Assembly: GCA_947172415.1 (NCBI GenBank)
Contig: OX359195.1
Span: forward strand, 6,609,501 to 6,673,500
DNA: 64,000 nt
Direction of reading: 5' to 3'
Source of the DNA: Chondrosia reniformis
Lineage: Eukaryota; Porifera; Demospongiae; Chondrillida; Chondrillidae
Shown: positions 11,601-22,493 of the stretch, piece after piece
Layout of the letters: each line of letters opens with the position of its first letter
How positions within the stretch are numbered: position 1 is the stretch's first letter
Position numbers and translations under genes: made by a program
Notes under the pieces: generated by a model
The model's database searches: none
What the model saw: only the letters and a program-made list of their open reading frames with translations
Told to the model about the DNA's origin: nothing

Positions 11601-12912
11601 GTGGCAGTTGCTGTCACATGATGTGCATGTGAGATAGGATTCTATACTGGAGGTGTTGGCTATTAATGTTTTGGTGGAGATTGTACTGCAATACTAAGTC
11701 TCAGTCTTGTCTATGTACATACGTATGTACTGGTAATCCAATTGGTTGAGCATTAGCTATACAATAGTTAAAGGAAATTGAAGGTTTTGACCCAATTATA
11801 TTTTCAGCAATGAATAAGACTAAATCAAATATAAATAGTGTTAGTGGTGATGTAATGCTTTTTGAGTGGATGGAATAATAAACAAGGATAAAAAATGAAT
11901 AAGTCCTTCCAGTCAGTAGTCCAGTGATGTAATGCTTTTTGAGTGGATGGAATAATAAACAAGGATAAAAAATGAATAAGTCCTTCCAGTCAGGGGTCAA
12001 GGCATGTTCCTGCATGGGTTCATGTGGATAGGTAGTGTACTCTGACCCCTTTGATCTTCCATATACATGTATGTGCTCATGTTGCACTGAGGTGAAGTAG
12101 GAATGTACATGTCATGAGCATTTTGGGAGTTAAGATGCAAAATATTTATTGCCCTTTCTTTAGAAATGAAGAATTGTTTATGGAAGCAGAAGTTAATGAG
12201 AAATCTCCAATCCGCTTTCGGCAAGCTTCTGGTGTAAGATTTAGCTTGAGTGCATATGTGTGTTCCTAATTTAAATCAGTGGTCTTCCTACATAACATTT
12301 CACAGACATTGCGAGATGATCAATAAATGTTCTAATAATAATAATCATTAAATAGTTAGAATGGAGTCTTTCTGTATGTTTTGTTACTGTATGTAGAGCT
12401 CCAGTTTCACTGAAGTTGTCAGACATATAACTTGTCCAATGTTTGGCTTTAAGGACGTAGACGACTTTATATCTTTTGCAAGCCCCCATCTGAAACTCCA
12501 CCTCATCCAGACACCACTTGTCTGTCTCAGCTCGTCAGATGATGTCTATTGTCCAACTCAGGGTGAGCCACCAATCAAATGATCACAAGACTATAGGTCA
12601 CATGACTATAGGTCACATGACTATAGGTCACATGACTATAGGTCACAAGACTATAGGTCACATGACTTCAGTCACAACCAATGGTCTGCTATTAAATAAC
12701 ATCACATTTTTGTTTTTGCACTTGTAGCACTTCCTCATGCTCTTATCAGTCAAAATGGCCATGTTGCTATGGTGACCACCCAGAGAGGCGGCCATATTGG
12801 ATTTATGGAAGGAGTGTGGCCATTCCATAAGAACTGGATGGACCGTTTTCTGGTGCAGACACTACAACTATTTGTTGACAAGCATCAAGACATCCAGAAG
12901 GCAGTATCCTAG
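8657..12912 (+). CDS. ABHD3: ABHD1/ABHD3-like alpha/beta hydrolase (first of three)
   Basis: Nine exons: 8657-9009, 9695-9804, 10155-10215, 10492-10537, 11185-11297, 11386-11568, 12164-12233, 12397-12562 and 12728-12912, giving 428 aa. An N-terminal transmembrane helix (LFLTLAILSIVIAYISYYL) precedes the YWPSVWAPQTHTQT motif typical of the ABHD1/3 family. The hydrolase core follows: LPGITGS, FNYRGLGG, nucleophile elbow GTSMGG (Ser), CLSSSDDVY (Asp) and QRGGHIGF (His), so the triad is complete. Human ABHD3 (about 409 aa) is a membrane phospholipase acting on medium-chain or oxidised phosphatidylcholines; substrate here is inferred. Exons 3 and 4 together equal the single 107-nt exon of the two neighbouring paralogs, so one intron was gained here or lost there. 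A second Met follows the chosen start directly. Confidence 0.9.
9475..9646. repeat. tandem repeat, 61-67 bp unit, about 2.6 copies
   Basis: Units beginning CAGTTCAACATYTAAAGAAC start at 9475, 9542 and 9603 in intron 1 of the first hydrolase gene. Confidence 0.8.
10051..10138. repeat. 28-bp tandem repeat, 3 copies
   Basis: Three identical 28-bp units (TATTACATATGGACCTATTA core) lie just upstream of exon 3 of the first hydrolase gene. Confidence 0.85.
11847..11994. repeat. 77-bp direct tandem duplication
   Basis: Two nearly identical copies starting GTGATGTAATGCTTTTTGAG, at 11847 and 11924, lie in intron 6 of the first hydrolase gene. The near-identity suggests a recent event. Confidence 0.85.
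12589..12667. repeat. 15-bp minisatellite, about 5-6 copies
   Basis: Unit GACTATAGGTCACAT, with CAAGA variants, in intron 8 of the first hydrolase gene. Confidence 0.85.
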
Positions 12913-13273
12913 AACGACTGATGAAAGGAACTGATTATTCAATGATATTTTATGAATGTATTTGATCTTGTATCTACCTTTTTAGCTATAATGTATATAC
13001 GTATATGTATGCTGACTGATTTGTGATCATTGATAATGATATTTCATGTTAATTGTATGAGGTAGATTGAATAAGTATATAATGATATTCATACCCTCTC
13101 ATGATTACCCACTCTCTGTATCTGACTATATATATAGCTCTAGCTAAACTCTAGGTAAACAGATATTAATATATTATTTGCAATATAAGAGTTCTCAAAT
13201 ATACAATATAGGAAACCTTTAAAATTAGCTAAATTATAATCTCAAATGTAACTTATAATACAATATACATGCT

Positions 13274-16200
13274 TTAGCTATGTTTGTTAAGACTGTATTG
13301 GTTCAGAGCTGGGAGTACCTCTCTGAGAGCCCTATTCATCCAAGTGGGACCTGTGGGATACAGACCTTCTATGAAGCCAAAATGGCCGCCTTTCCGTAGC
13401 ACAACCAGTAAAGCAAGAGGGTTTCCTTTGAAATTTGTGAATGGTAAAGCTGCAAACATGTTTAGGAAGAGTATGCAACACAATCTTAAACCAATCATAT
13501 TGTGAGAACAGAAATTTAATTGAATCTATTTTACATTTTTTCTCTTAAAATAAATTTTATACAGTTTGACTTACATTCATATGGTACAAAAGGATCATCA
13601 ACAGTATTAATGGCAATGAGGGGTGTCCTTAGCTGGGGAATGCGAGAGTAGTTGGAGCCATCAGTATAATATTCTTCCAAACTGGAGTATCCGTGCATCT
13701 TAATGGTAATTTCTTTATCAAAGTCCTCTATTAACTGCATCTGTACAGAAAGAAGAGCAGAAATTCACAATCACATAAACAGGATAGAGAGAATGTACTT
13801 ACTAATACCTAAATACAATCAATCCATGGCTTGTTAATCACCTTCAATAAACAAGACAATAGGTAAACCATCAAACAAACAAAAAAACACAAAAAATACT
13901 TCCAAATCCCCAGCAAGTAAGAATATGCTTAAAGATATGGAATATTCACTTATGACATTGGAGAATGTCCTTGATTGTCATGTGTCAAACATTCCTCTTT
14001 GTATTTATGAGAAATCCACTTCAAAATAATAATCATACACGTATGTATGTAAGTACTTATATCCACGACAATACTCATAATTGTGAATTGCATACGTACT
14101 TTCTCAAGTGAAACATCTTTAAATTGCTTTGTATCAAACTCTTTAACATTTCTAGTAAAGGAAGGTACATGTAAGTGTGACACATCACAAAGAGGAAAAA
14201 CAAAAGAAAGCAAGTGCTACATGGGAATTTAATCCAGGACAGCTGGGGTGAAGCTGTAAAGCAACTAAGTCATAATTGCCACAGCAATATCTTAGTTATA
14301 TGTACCTGACTCTTATTTGTAATTATAAATAAGTATATTTGTACATAGGTGGCTCTATGAACAACCACGCAACACATATGGCCCAGGATGGTCTACTGTT
14401 GGGTTATAAACCCGTCATATTTAACCTGAGAGGGATAGCAAATCTCCCAAAATATTTGTATATACCAAATAAAACTCCCAATTTTGGCTTCCCAAGTGCC
14501 CATTTCACTGTGTATCTTCATCCAAAGCTCTCTTCAGGTTTAGTTCCCCTATAGGCTCTTTTACAGAATAGGCATAGCATGTAGGAAAATGGTATCTTAG
14601 ATTTATCATGTACATCTGTAGACTCACTTCATTAAGAGTCTCTTCAATTCCCTGGCAAGATACTTGTTGTATAGCTGCTTGCTTGTGAACGAACGCAATG
14701 CAGTCCTTGAAGCATGCATATCCCAGGTGGAGCAGACAGTCACTACTCCAGAGATGTCATTGGTCAATGGGTAGTCATGGAGATATTTTGAAATAATCAT
14801 GCTATGTATACGTGTAGAAGGTATACATTAGTACTTGCAGTGTTTAGGTGGCACATTCATCAATGTACATATAGTCCAGGCTTACCCTCCCAGTGAAACA
14901 CCAACAGTTAAAATAGGTGACTTGGGTTGACATTTTCTAATGTTTTCGACCACATCTTTAAGGTCCCTAGTACTTGTTGCGCAGAATGTCTTTGGAGTCT
15001 GTGGAAACAGTTTCAAATAGCTAATCTAAATAGGTCACAGATTGTCCCTAATTAATGTACACCTTCTTATAAAGAGTTTTCAATCTCCAATGTCATACAG
15101 TAAAACCTCCCATCGTGGACACTCTGAGATACAGACCATTTCTGTATGACATGCAATCTGAAGTGTTACGATTTTTCTGTAAAATTAATCTATTCCTGAC
15201 CTCCAAGATATGAGAATTCCACTCTACTATGAAGAACTCTCTCACCTTCATAGGTATATCTGCTATCCCTCTCTGGTTAAATACGACGGGTTTGTAACCC
15301 AACAGTAGACCATCCTGGGCCATATGCGTGACGTAGTTGTTCATAGAGCCACCTACAGATGGCCAAGGTGAAGCAGGAACAAGATAGCAGAACAGAGGAT
15401 AGATAAATGAATAAAAACAACAGCTATTCAATGTGTCTAGTGAGAAAATGACTCAAAAAGATGAAGATGAAGATAAAGATTTCCAGGGTCACTGATGAAG
15501 GGTGGAATTCCCAGAAATGCTGTCCGGCTCCGCGGAGAAGTAGAAGAAGAAAACTCTTGTTTTCTCATCCAAAGCTCTCACTAGGTTTAGTTCTCTATAG
15601 GCCTTACTCTAAAGTAGATGAAGCATGTTGAAAAATGGTGTGTTAGATTATTCATGATGGCAGCAAATGTTGGTCAGATGGTATACAAGATTGAGGGTGT
15701 GCAGCAGAGGTGTGTGCAGCAGAGGGGTGTGCAGCAGAGGGGTGTGCAGCAGAGGTGTGTGCAGCAGAGGGGTGTGCAGCAGAGGTGTGTGCAGCAGAGG
15801 GGTGTGCAGCAGAGGGGTGTGCAGCAGAGGGGTGTGCAGCAGAGGGGTGTGCAGCAGAGGGGTGTGCAGCAGAGGGGTGTGCAGCAGAGGGGTGTGCAGC
15901 AGAGGGGTGTGCAGCAGAGGGGTGTGCAGCAGAGGGGTGTGCAGCAGAGGTGTGTGCAGCAGAGGTGTGTGCAGCAGAGGTGTGTGCAGCAGAGGGGTGT
16001 GCAGCAGAGGGGTGTGCAGCAGAGGGGTGTGCAGCAGAGGTGTGTGCAGCAGAGGTGTGTGCAGCAGAGGGGTGTGCAGCAGAGGGGTGTGCAGCAGAGG
16101 GGTGTGCAGCAGAGGGGTGTGCAGCAGAGGTGTGTGCAGCAGAGGTGTGTGCAGCAGAGGGGTGTGCAGCAGAGGGGTGTGCAGCAGAGGTGTGTGCAGC

Positions 16201-17175
16201 AGAGGGGTGTGCAGCAGAGGGGTGTGCAGCAGAGGTGTGTGCAGCAGAGGGGTGTGCAGCAGAGGGGTGTGCAGCAGAGGGGTGTGCAGCAGAGGGGTGT
16301 GCAGCAGAGGTGTGTGCAGCAGAGGTGTGTGCAGCAGAGGGGTGTGCAGCAGAGGTGTGTGCAGCAGAGGGGTGTGCAGCAGAGGGGTGTGCAGCAGAGG
16401 GGTGTGCAGCAGAGGGGTGTGCAGCAGAGGGGTGTGCAGCAGAGGTGTGTGCAGCAGAGGGGTGTGCAGCAGAGGGGTGTGCAGCAGAGGTGTAGATAGC
16501 TTACCAGTTAGACCTGGCAGAATGAGGAGTACAGGTGCGTCCTCAGCTGCTGTCACATCCCATGTTGCCCAATCCAGAGCCACCTGTCCTCCATCAGACA
16601 GAACAACTATTTGCCTAAAATGGTTGTCAATTGTAGCAAGTCAAACAACTGACAGTTTCCCAGGACCTACACAAATTCTGGATGAGTACACTACCAAATA
16701 AACACAGTTAACCCTTCATACTTATCTGTAGCCCAGTGGAGAAGAGGAATAAAGAGGAGAGTATTGTATCCTCATCCAAAGCTCTCACTAGGTTTATTTC
16801 CCTAAAGGTCTTTTACTGTAGAAAAGTGCGTATGTAGGCAGACTACTCATAGGTCATGGACCTTGTGTAAGCCCAGTTATTGGTAGTGGCTTGTCGCTGT
16901 ATGACTGCTCTAAATATTGTGGTTAAATGGGCAGTGACTGCCCACGGGGTTGGCCAGTAGTGCTGTTCTAGTATCGGACAACGTCTCTTGATAAAGTTGG
17001 AAAAGTTACTTTCCTCTTGACAGTAAATCTGTAGAAAGAGAGCAAACACAAATCTATACGAATAGACACATATTTTTCATTGTACCTTCGGCTTTCGTAC
17101 TGCAAAAAGTAAATAATAGAAGCTGAACGAAGCTGAAAAGAGTGCAAGAAAACTGGTCAAAATCTCGACGATCAT
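13274..17175 (-). CDS. ABHD3: ABHD1/ABHD3-like alpha/beta hydrolase (second of three)
   Basis: Nine exons: 17175-17086, 17028-16847, 16614-16505, 15352-15246, 14998-14886, 14801-14628, 14151-14100, 13740-13575 and 13449-13274, giving 389 aa. An N-terminal membrane anchor ([18 protein letters not shown]) is followed by [28 protein letters not shown], nucleophile elbow GVSLGG, acid segment NTVDDPFVP and RKGGHFGF (His). Exons 3-6, 8 and 9 (110/107/113/174/166/176 nt) match those of the neighbouring paralog on + (143/107/113/174/166/176), so the pair arose by inverted duplication. Exon 7 is shorter (52 against 58). The exon 2 donor is chosen as GA|GTAGTC because it restores frame into QIVVLSDGG. 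That donor lies where an R1 repeat copy ends. Intron 3 holds the 15-bp minisatellite and intron 6 an inverted exon relic. Confidence 0.88.
14349..14454 (+). pseudogene. inverted decayed copy of hydrolase exon 4
   Basis: On the strand opposite to its host gene, this block encodes [20 protein letters not shown] and then [15 protein letters not shown]. The real exon 4 (15352-15246) encodes [20 protein letters not shown] and [16 protein letters not shown]. An AG precedes it as in the real exon, but the 3' end lacks a GT donor. It lies inside intron 6 (14152-14627) of the same gene and is followed by an R1 repeat copy, as exon 4 is also near one. It is most likely a partial inverted duplication and not an expressed exon. 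Confidence 0.85.
14518..14625 (+). repeat. dispersed repeat R1, copy 1
   Basis: R1 is a family of 110-200 bp seen seven times here. Its core reads CCAAAGCTCTCNYTAGGTTT, then TAGTTCYCTATAGGC, and it ends near TTAGATTATTCAT. Fuller copies begin with a segment GGTGGAATTCCCAGAAA and an A/G-rich tract. There is no ORF and no clear TIR. It may be a SINE or MITE. This copy is in intron 6 of the second hydrolase gene. Confidence 0.8.
15480..15660 (+). repeat. dispersed repeat R1, copy 2 (near full length)
   Basis: Contains the GAAGGGTGGAATTCCCAGAA head, the GAAGAAGAAAACTC tract and the CTCTCACTAGGTTTAG core. It sits directly beside the 15-bp minisatellite in intron 3 of the second hydrolase gene. 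Confidence 0.85.
15697..16491. repeat. 15-bp minisatellite, 53 uninterrupted copies
   Basis: The unit is GTGTGCAGCAGAGGK. The last base is G or T, giving two interspersed variants with essentially no other change over 795 bp. Because 15 is a multiple of 3 and the unit lacks stops, several frames on both strands stay open through the array (apparent ORFs of 260-344 codons). These are artefacts. The array lies in intron 3 of the second hydrolase gene and ends about 13 bases from the exon 3 boundary at 16505, so in the transcript it begins right after the donor. Confidence 0.97.
16728..16850 (+). repeat. dispersed repeat R1, copy 3, abutting a splice donor
   Basis: Core TCCAAAGCTCTCACTAGGTT is present. 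The distal end reads GGCAGACTACTCAT, matching the usual R1 end (TTAGATTATTCAT). On the minus strand this end supplies the GTAGTC donor and last codons of exon 2 of the second hydrolase gene. Confidence 0.7.
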
Positions 17176-17204
17176 CTTAAATCGCGTGACATCCTTAATT
17201 AAAT
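17176..17204. promoter_or_regulatory. 29-bp gap between divergent start codons
   Basis: The start codons of the two head-to-head hydrolase genes (17175 on -, 17205 on +) are 29 bases apart. Promoters and 5' UTRs must therefore overlap each other or the opposite gene's first exon. No TATA box is visible. Bidirectional control is inferred. Confidence 0.7.
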
Positions 17205-20200
17205 ATGGCCGCAGGAAGCAGTGATTCCATTGACGATGTGCTTAAATTTCTTGATATCGTATTTGTGTTTGAGGTATCATGGCTGATATTGTTTGTCGGC
17301 ATAGCAGCAGCATACATCATCCATTACGTCGTGTTTGTAGTCAATATGCCTTCAGTAAGTCCGACTAATATTTACGTATACATTAGCCAACCTACTCCTG
17401 TTCTTTATTCTGTCTTCCTAATAGGTACATGCACGACAAGACAGCCGACTGTTTCGTACCATTAGGAAACACTGTCCAATACTTTTTCAAAGCTACTGGC
17501 CCACCCTATGGGGATATAACGGTCACATGACCAGCATAGTGCGAGCTAGATTGCAGCAGTCTCTTCCGGTTGATTACGATAGGTATGTGTTACAGTGAAG
17601 TAGGCATACATGTGCGTATACTTTTTCACTGTTACACTTTTGGTAATGTACTGGAGTCTTTAGTTATTGAGGGCCTTATTCTATAAGTTAGTTGACCCAT
17701 TGGACCGGCAGAACAAGCTAAATGATGTCATCATTCACTTTCGGAATCTGGCTTATAATATTTGGATTTTTATGTATGTCTATTGAGAATTTCAATGGCA
17801 ATCACTACAACATTAAAATTGTACCTTCAATACTGATACCTGAATACACACAACTGATCTGTTGCATTTATGATTTAGATGTCATCATTTGATTTTCCTA
17901 CTTTATCAATGCATGAAGATAATTTTGTAATTTTAATTATCTTAAAATGAAGATAATTTTGTAATTTAAAATGAAGATAATTTTGTATTTAATGATATCT
18001 GTGTGGTATTTTACTGTTAAACTATGTATCAAAATGTTGGTCTGGAAAAAATAGTAAAACTTTTTATTATATAATGTTTAGAACAAAATTCAAAGTACAT
18101 TCATTCCTTACATAATAATTAGTTACAGTGTGGATAATAAAGTGAATTTTATGGAGAAATTCAAGTGGCATTTTAATTAAAATGTGTAGGATAATGTATC
18201 TCTCACTCAATAACATTTTATGGTTGATTGATTAACAAAAGTATTTAGCCTAGCTTAATAGTCTATCATTTTCAGGAAAATGGTGTTTTATGGAGAAATT
18301 CAAGTAGCATTTAATTAAAATATTAGGATAATGTATCTCTCACTCAATAACATTTTATGGTTGATTGATTAACGAAAGTACATTTAACTTAGCTTAATAG
18401 TCTAGGAAAATGGTGTTTTATGTTATTTATGTGTACGTGTTATACTTGTTTCATATAAAATCTGAAAATGTTTACCATGTGTTTTTATTAGAGAAGTTTT
18501 ATGTTTGAGCGATGGAGGGGAGATAGCACTGGATTGGGTTGCTGAATCTATTAAGCAATCACAAATGAGTTGTGACGATACAAGCTGCAGTGTCAAAGGG
18601 AGTCCTGTGCTCCTTATATTACCAGGATTGACAGGTTTGAGATAGTATTAAATATAAATTTATCTTTGAGATGGTTCATCACAGCTTCTAGCTAGAGATA
18701 CAGTGTGTTTCTTGAGAACTGACATTTCAACCCTGGGGGGGCACTGAAGAAGACCCCCAGGGACAAAATCTCTGATTCTCAAGAAACAAACTACGTCTCT
18801 AGATGTTAAGATGAACCATCTCAAAGATAAGTTTGGCACAGTTATAAGAAATCCCTAGTATAAATTTGGCAATTCATTTTTTATTCTAATATTTTAATGT
18901 ATTTCTCTGATTGCCAGTTACTTAAGATTGCCGATGTATCTATTTTTTAGGTGATATTACTCATAATTATATTAGGCATTTTTCTATTGATGGTCTGGAA
19001 ATGCAGTTTCTAACAGTAGTTTTCAGCCAGAGAGGAAATGGAGGAATAAAATTAAAGGTATTAGGTACTAATGAGTATGAAGGGTGTAGCATTTTTCAGC
19101 GGGTATTTTAATTCCTTGTAGACAACAAAGACGTACTGTGCAGCAGATACGCAGGATCTTAGAGAAGTATTGAGTCACATACGAGCAAAATACCCCACGC
19201 ATCCCATATTTGCTGTTGGTGTTTCCATTGGAGGGTAAGCTGGAATGACATGCTTTCTGTATTGGGGAAAAAAAGAAAAAAGGCACTGACCGGATTCGAA
19301 CCGGTGATCTCCTGTTTACTAGACAGGCGCTTTAACCAACTAAGCCACAGCGCCCCTGTAGAAGTGGGACAAATCTTAGCTTAAATACAGTTAAATGGGT
19401 TGTTTCGTTTTGTAGGGTGCTGTTAACGCGATACCTTTTTGAAAGTGGCGATGAATCTCTACTGAGTGGCGTGGTTGTGATATCTTCGCTGTGGGATGGC
19501 ATGGAGTCACGCAAAGCACTCAGTTCCTTCCCTAACAAGCAGTTATACAATCACTTTTTGGCCAGCAAGATGAAGCGAATGATCCTCAGGTATGTAACAA
19601 GTGACTATCATGAAGTATTATCAGTTGATCATCAACACTGCATGAAACATCTTTCTTTTTATTTTAATAGCATCAAAAATGATTTTGTCCTTTGTTTAGG
19701 CACCAGACTGATTTTGAGCCTCATGAATTGGATTTTAATATGGATTCAGTGCACAAGGTGAATTTCATGGTAGACCAATTTATCATTGGTCACTTGACAG
19801 AACTGCTTTTATATGCATTCCTGTGACAGTGTAGTTGTACTATATATTGTGTTCCATGTTCAAATTGCTATTTCACTCCTTAAAGGTTACAACATTAGAG
19901 GATTTTGATGAACAAGTAACTATTAAAGTATTCAATTACATGTCAGTACAGGACTACTACAAAGATAGCACCAACAAGGACAGGATTTCTGGCATAAGCA
20001 CTCCTCTAATAGCCATTAATGCTGCAGATGATCCATTTGCTCCGAAGCACTGTAAGTTTCCCACTTATCTTAGCTAATTGTTCCTCCTAGTGTGAAGTCA
20101 AAAGAACTATGAAACCATTTTTGGTATTAACAGGAAGAATCTATTTCAGAAAACCATTTAAGTGCAAGTATATACACTTGGAAGCATTCAGAATGTAATT

Positions 20201-21875
20201 TGTTTTCTCATGAGGGCATTCTGACCTTTTCAATACAGTCCTATACTGCTTTGTGGGCAGTACACTTCCTCAAACTCTAGTGTGCTCATGGAAGTCTGTT
20301 TTTTTGTATGAAATAGTTCTCATGTCATTCAGTGTTGAAGGGAATTGAAAGGCTGGTACAGTAGTTCACAGAAATAAGAGTCATTGTCGGTTCCTTCTAC
20401 CATGTCTAGAGTTTATTTCCATCCAGGGGTTTATAGTATACAGAATAGTAAAGAGGTTTCTGGGTGTTTTATGACTCCCTCTTATAACCTTGGCCAGTTA
20501 GTTGGACAATATCCTCTTATCAGCCTTAAAGAATGCTTGATGCATGTGTGGAGAAATTGAATAGTGTATAGGTACATACATGATACCACCATTTCTTATG
20601 CCTTTATTTGGCATTGTGAGCTCAGTCATTTAGAATGGCTGGAAATCGCTCTTCCATTTTTGTTACTAATTATAGTTATGACCATATTAGGGTCACTTTC
20701 TTGGTAATGAAATAGAAATCCCAATGGATTGAAATAGGATTTGTTTTGCATGTATAAAGAATGTTAAGTTGATAAATATGCAGTTGTGGATTGGGGGAGG
20801 GGCTGCTCTGGCTGGGCACTAAAGCCACTCTCAGAATTTCAGAAAATCTAGTAGCATTTCTGAAATTCTGAGGGGGGTGTTACACTACCCATTTCATATA
20901 TACCATTTAGGCCTCTATTTTATAAGAAGGTCTTTCCTCTGTATATGTACATATGGGTATATATATCTTGTTTTTCCTCTATAAAATTCATTGTTTGAAT
21001 GTTGGAAGAATTCATAGAAATTGTATCCTCTCTCTACCTTACCAGAGTTATTAACTTGAAGAGGGTCTGTGTTTGGGTGTGGACATGATAGATTGTGGTC
21101 AAATTAGTGGACTGCTTTGGTTTCAAGGAGTGCCTGCCCTGTGTGATCAAGTATAATACAAACAGGAATACCTCCTATAATTGCCAGACTACCTTGTATT
21201 GTCATGGCAACGGTAACCATGCCACACCTGAAAGGTTTCTTTAGAGGTGTGCCAAAAGGCAGTCTCCTAGCTGCCTATTAGGTGTCAGTGATTCTAACTG
21301 TGCAAACAGGATGTATGTGGGAGTGTTAGGAATGGTAACACAAGGTTGTGTAATGTTAATAGTATTAGAACCAGTTTAATGACACTGTGATCAATGCTAC
21401 TTACTTGTGTTATCCCATTCAGACATATAATAAGAATAGTAAAATACAAAAATGTGAATTATCAAAGCCTTTATGGAATTTTGATAATGTTGTAGTTAAA
21501 GTCACAGTTGAAAGCAGAATACATTATAACATTCTAAATCAGTATCATCTTCCCAATAGGTCACTATTTGACTTTGTGTGTAGTCTGATGTAATGATATC
21601 TCTTTAAGTCTACTGCCCTGAATCTCTATAGGGTTTGGATTTCTGTGACATAATGACAAGACTTAGTTAAGAGTACCTCTCTGTATGTTTCTCTTGCAGC
21701 TTTGCCTATAAAAGAGTTTCAAGGAAATCCTTGCACTGCTCTTGTGATAACTGAGAGAGGAGGACACTTTGGTTTCATTGAGGGTCTTCTACCTTTTGGG
21801 CAGACCTGGATGGACAGAGCTCTGAGACAATGCATGGAGGCTCTGAGAAACTACCACTCTCAGGGAGAACTTTGA
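17205..21875 (+). CDS. ABHD3: ABHD1/ABHD3-like alpha/beta hydrolase (third of three)
   Basis: Nine exons: 17205-17354, 17425-17582, 18492-18634, 18951-19057, 19122-19234, 19416-19589, 19700-19757, 19886-20051 and 21700-21875, giving 414 aa. An N-terminal membrane helix (WLILFVGIAAAYIIHYVVFV) precedes SYWPTLWGYNGHMTS, LPGLTGD, FSQRGNGG, nucleophile elbow GVSIGG, NAADDPFAP and ERGGHFGF. The triad is complete. The RGNGG segment matches the usual ABHD1/3 pattern better than the two paralogs. Intron phases equal those of the minus-strand partner. Introns carry a 139-bp tandem duplication, a fold-back and an antisense tRNA gene. Role, as inferred from the family, is a membrane-anchored esterase or phospholipase. 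Confidence 0.9.
18147..18420. repeat. 139-bp tandem duplication
   Basis: Two copies starting TTTTATGGAGAAATTCAAGT at 18147 and 18286, with small indels between them, in intron 2 of the third hydrolase gene. A shorter repeat of AAAATGAAGATAATTTTGTA lies just before, at about 17944-17985. Confidence 0.85.
18661..18830. repeat. fold-back element of about 170 bp
   Basis: The left arm starts TATCTTTGAGATGGTTCATC and the right arm ends with its complement. Arms stay complementary, with some mismatches, down to CCCTGGGGG against CCCCCAGGG around a loop of about 10 bases. It lies in intron 3 of the third hydrolase gene. It is MITE-like; no coding potential is seen. Confidence 0.8.
19282..19354 (-). 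tRNA. trnT-AGU: tRNA-Thr, anticodon AGU
   Basis: 73 nt on the minus strand fold as a cloverleaf. The acceptor stem is GGCGCTG with CAGTGCC (one G-U pair). The D arm carries TGGCTTAGTTGGTTAA (box A). The anticodon stem-loop is CTGTC-TAGTAAA-CAG with anticodon AGT. The T arm carries GGTTCGAATCC (box B). Bases AAAAAG just upstream on + read as a short T run after the gene on its own strand, as expected for Pol III termination. CCA is not encoded, as usual in eukaryotes. It lies antisense within intron 5 of the third hydrolase gene. Confidence 0.97.
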
Positions 21876-22493
21876 CAAGGAGAAAAAATACTTTTCATGT
21901 TTTGCTCTTAGGAGTTATGTAATATACATAACATGTATAAATATTAAATTATTAAGTGTTAAGTAAGGATTGTAATTTAATGTACTTATTATATTAACAT
22001 GTATTCCATGTGGTTGTGAAATTTTTCCTCTTTCAATATTTTTCATTTGCTTCCTCATTGAAGCACTTTAAACTAAAAATGAAATCTCCATTTTTAAAGT
22101 TTGGAGTTTAATTATGGAACTCTTGAACTGTATAATAAGAGTACTGTGATTGCACAAGTAGCTGATACTGTGATAATTTGAATTTTAACTAGAAGCCCAA
22201 GAGTCTAGTATTGTTAATCCAAGCAGAGGTATCATGTTTTATACATATACTCTCAGCTGTAGCTATTATGTGTCCCTTTTACTTTGTGAACAGCTGGAAT
22301 GTAAAGTAGTAGATGTGCACACGAGTTTTTTTATTTCTTATACCATGAGAAAGTGATAATTCTATTATACTGAAAGAGGTGGATAAACACACTGTATTAT
22401 CATATTATAACATTAGGCTAAGTGGGAGTAGGACAAAGCCCTAGTATGTTACTAACTGAGACATTACAAAATGAGCAATGAGCTATACTGTAT

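Noticed and set aside
12589-12667. CRISPR-like short repeat array
   Set aside because: Units are contiguous with no unique spacers, and the genome is animal.
15618-16701. Four long overlapping ORFs of 261-344 codons on both strands
   Set aside because: They are read through a 15-bp minisatellite without stops; frame openness follows from the repeat, and real hydrolase exons flank it as an intron.
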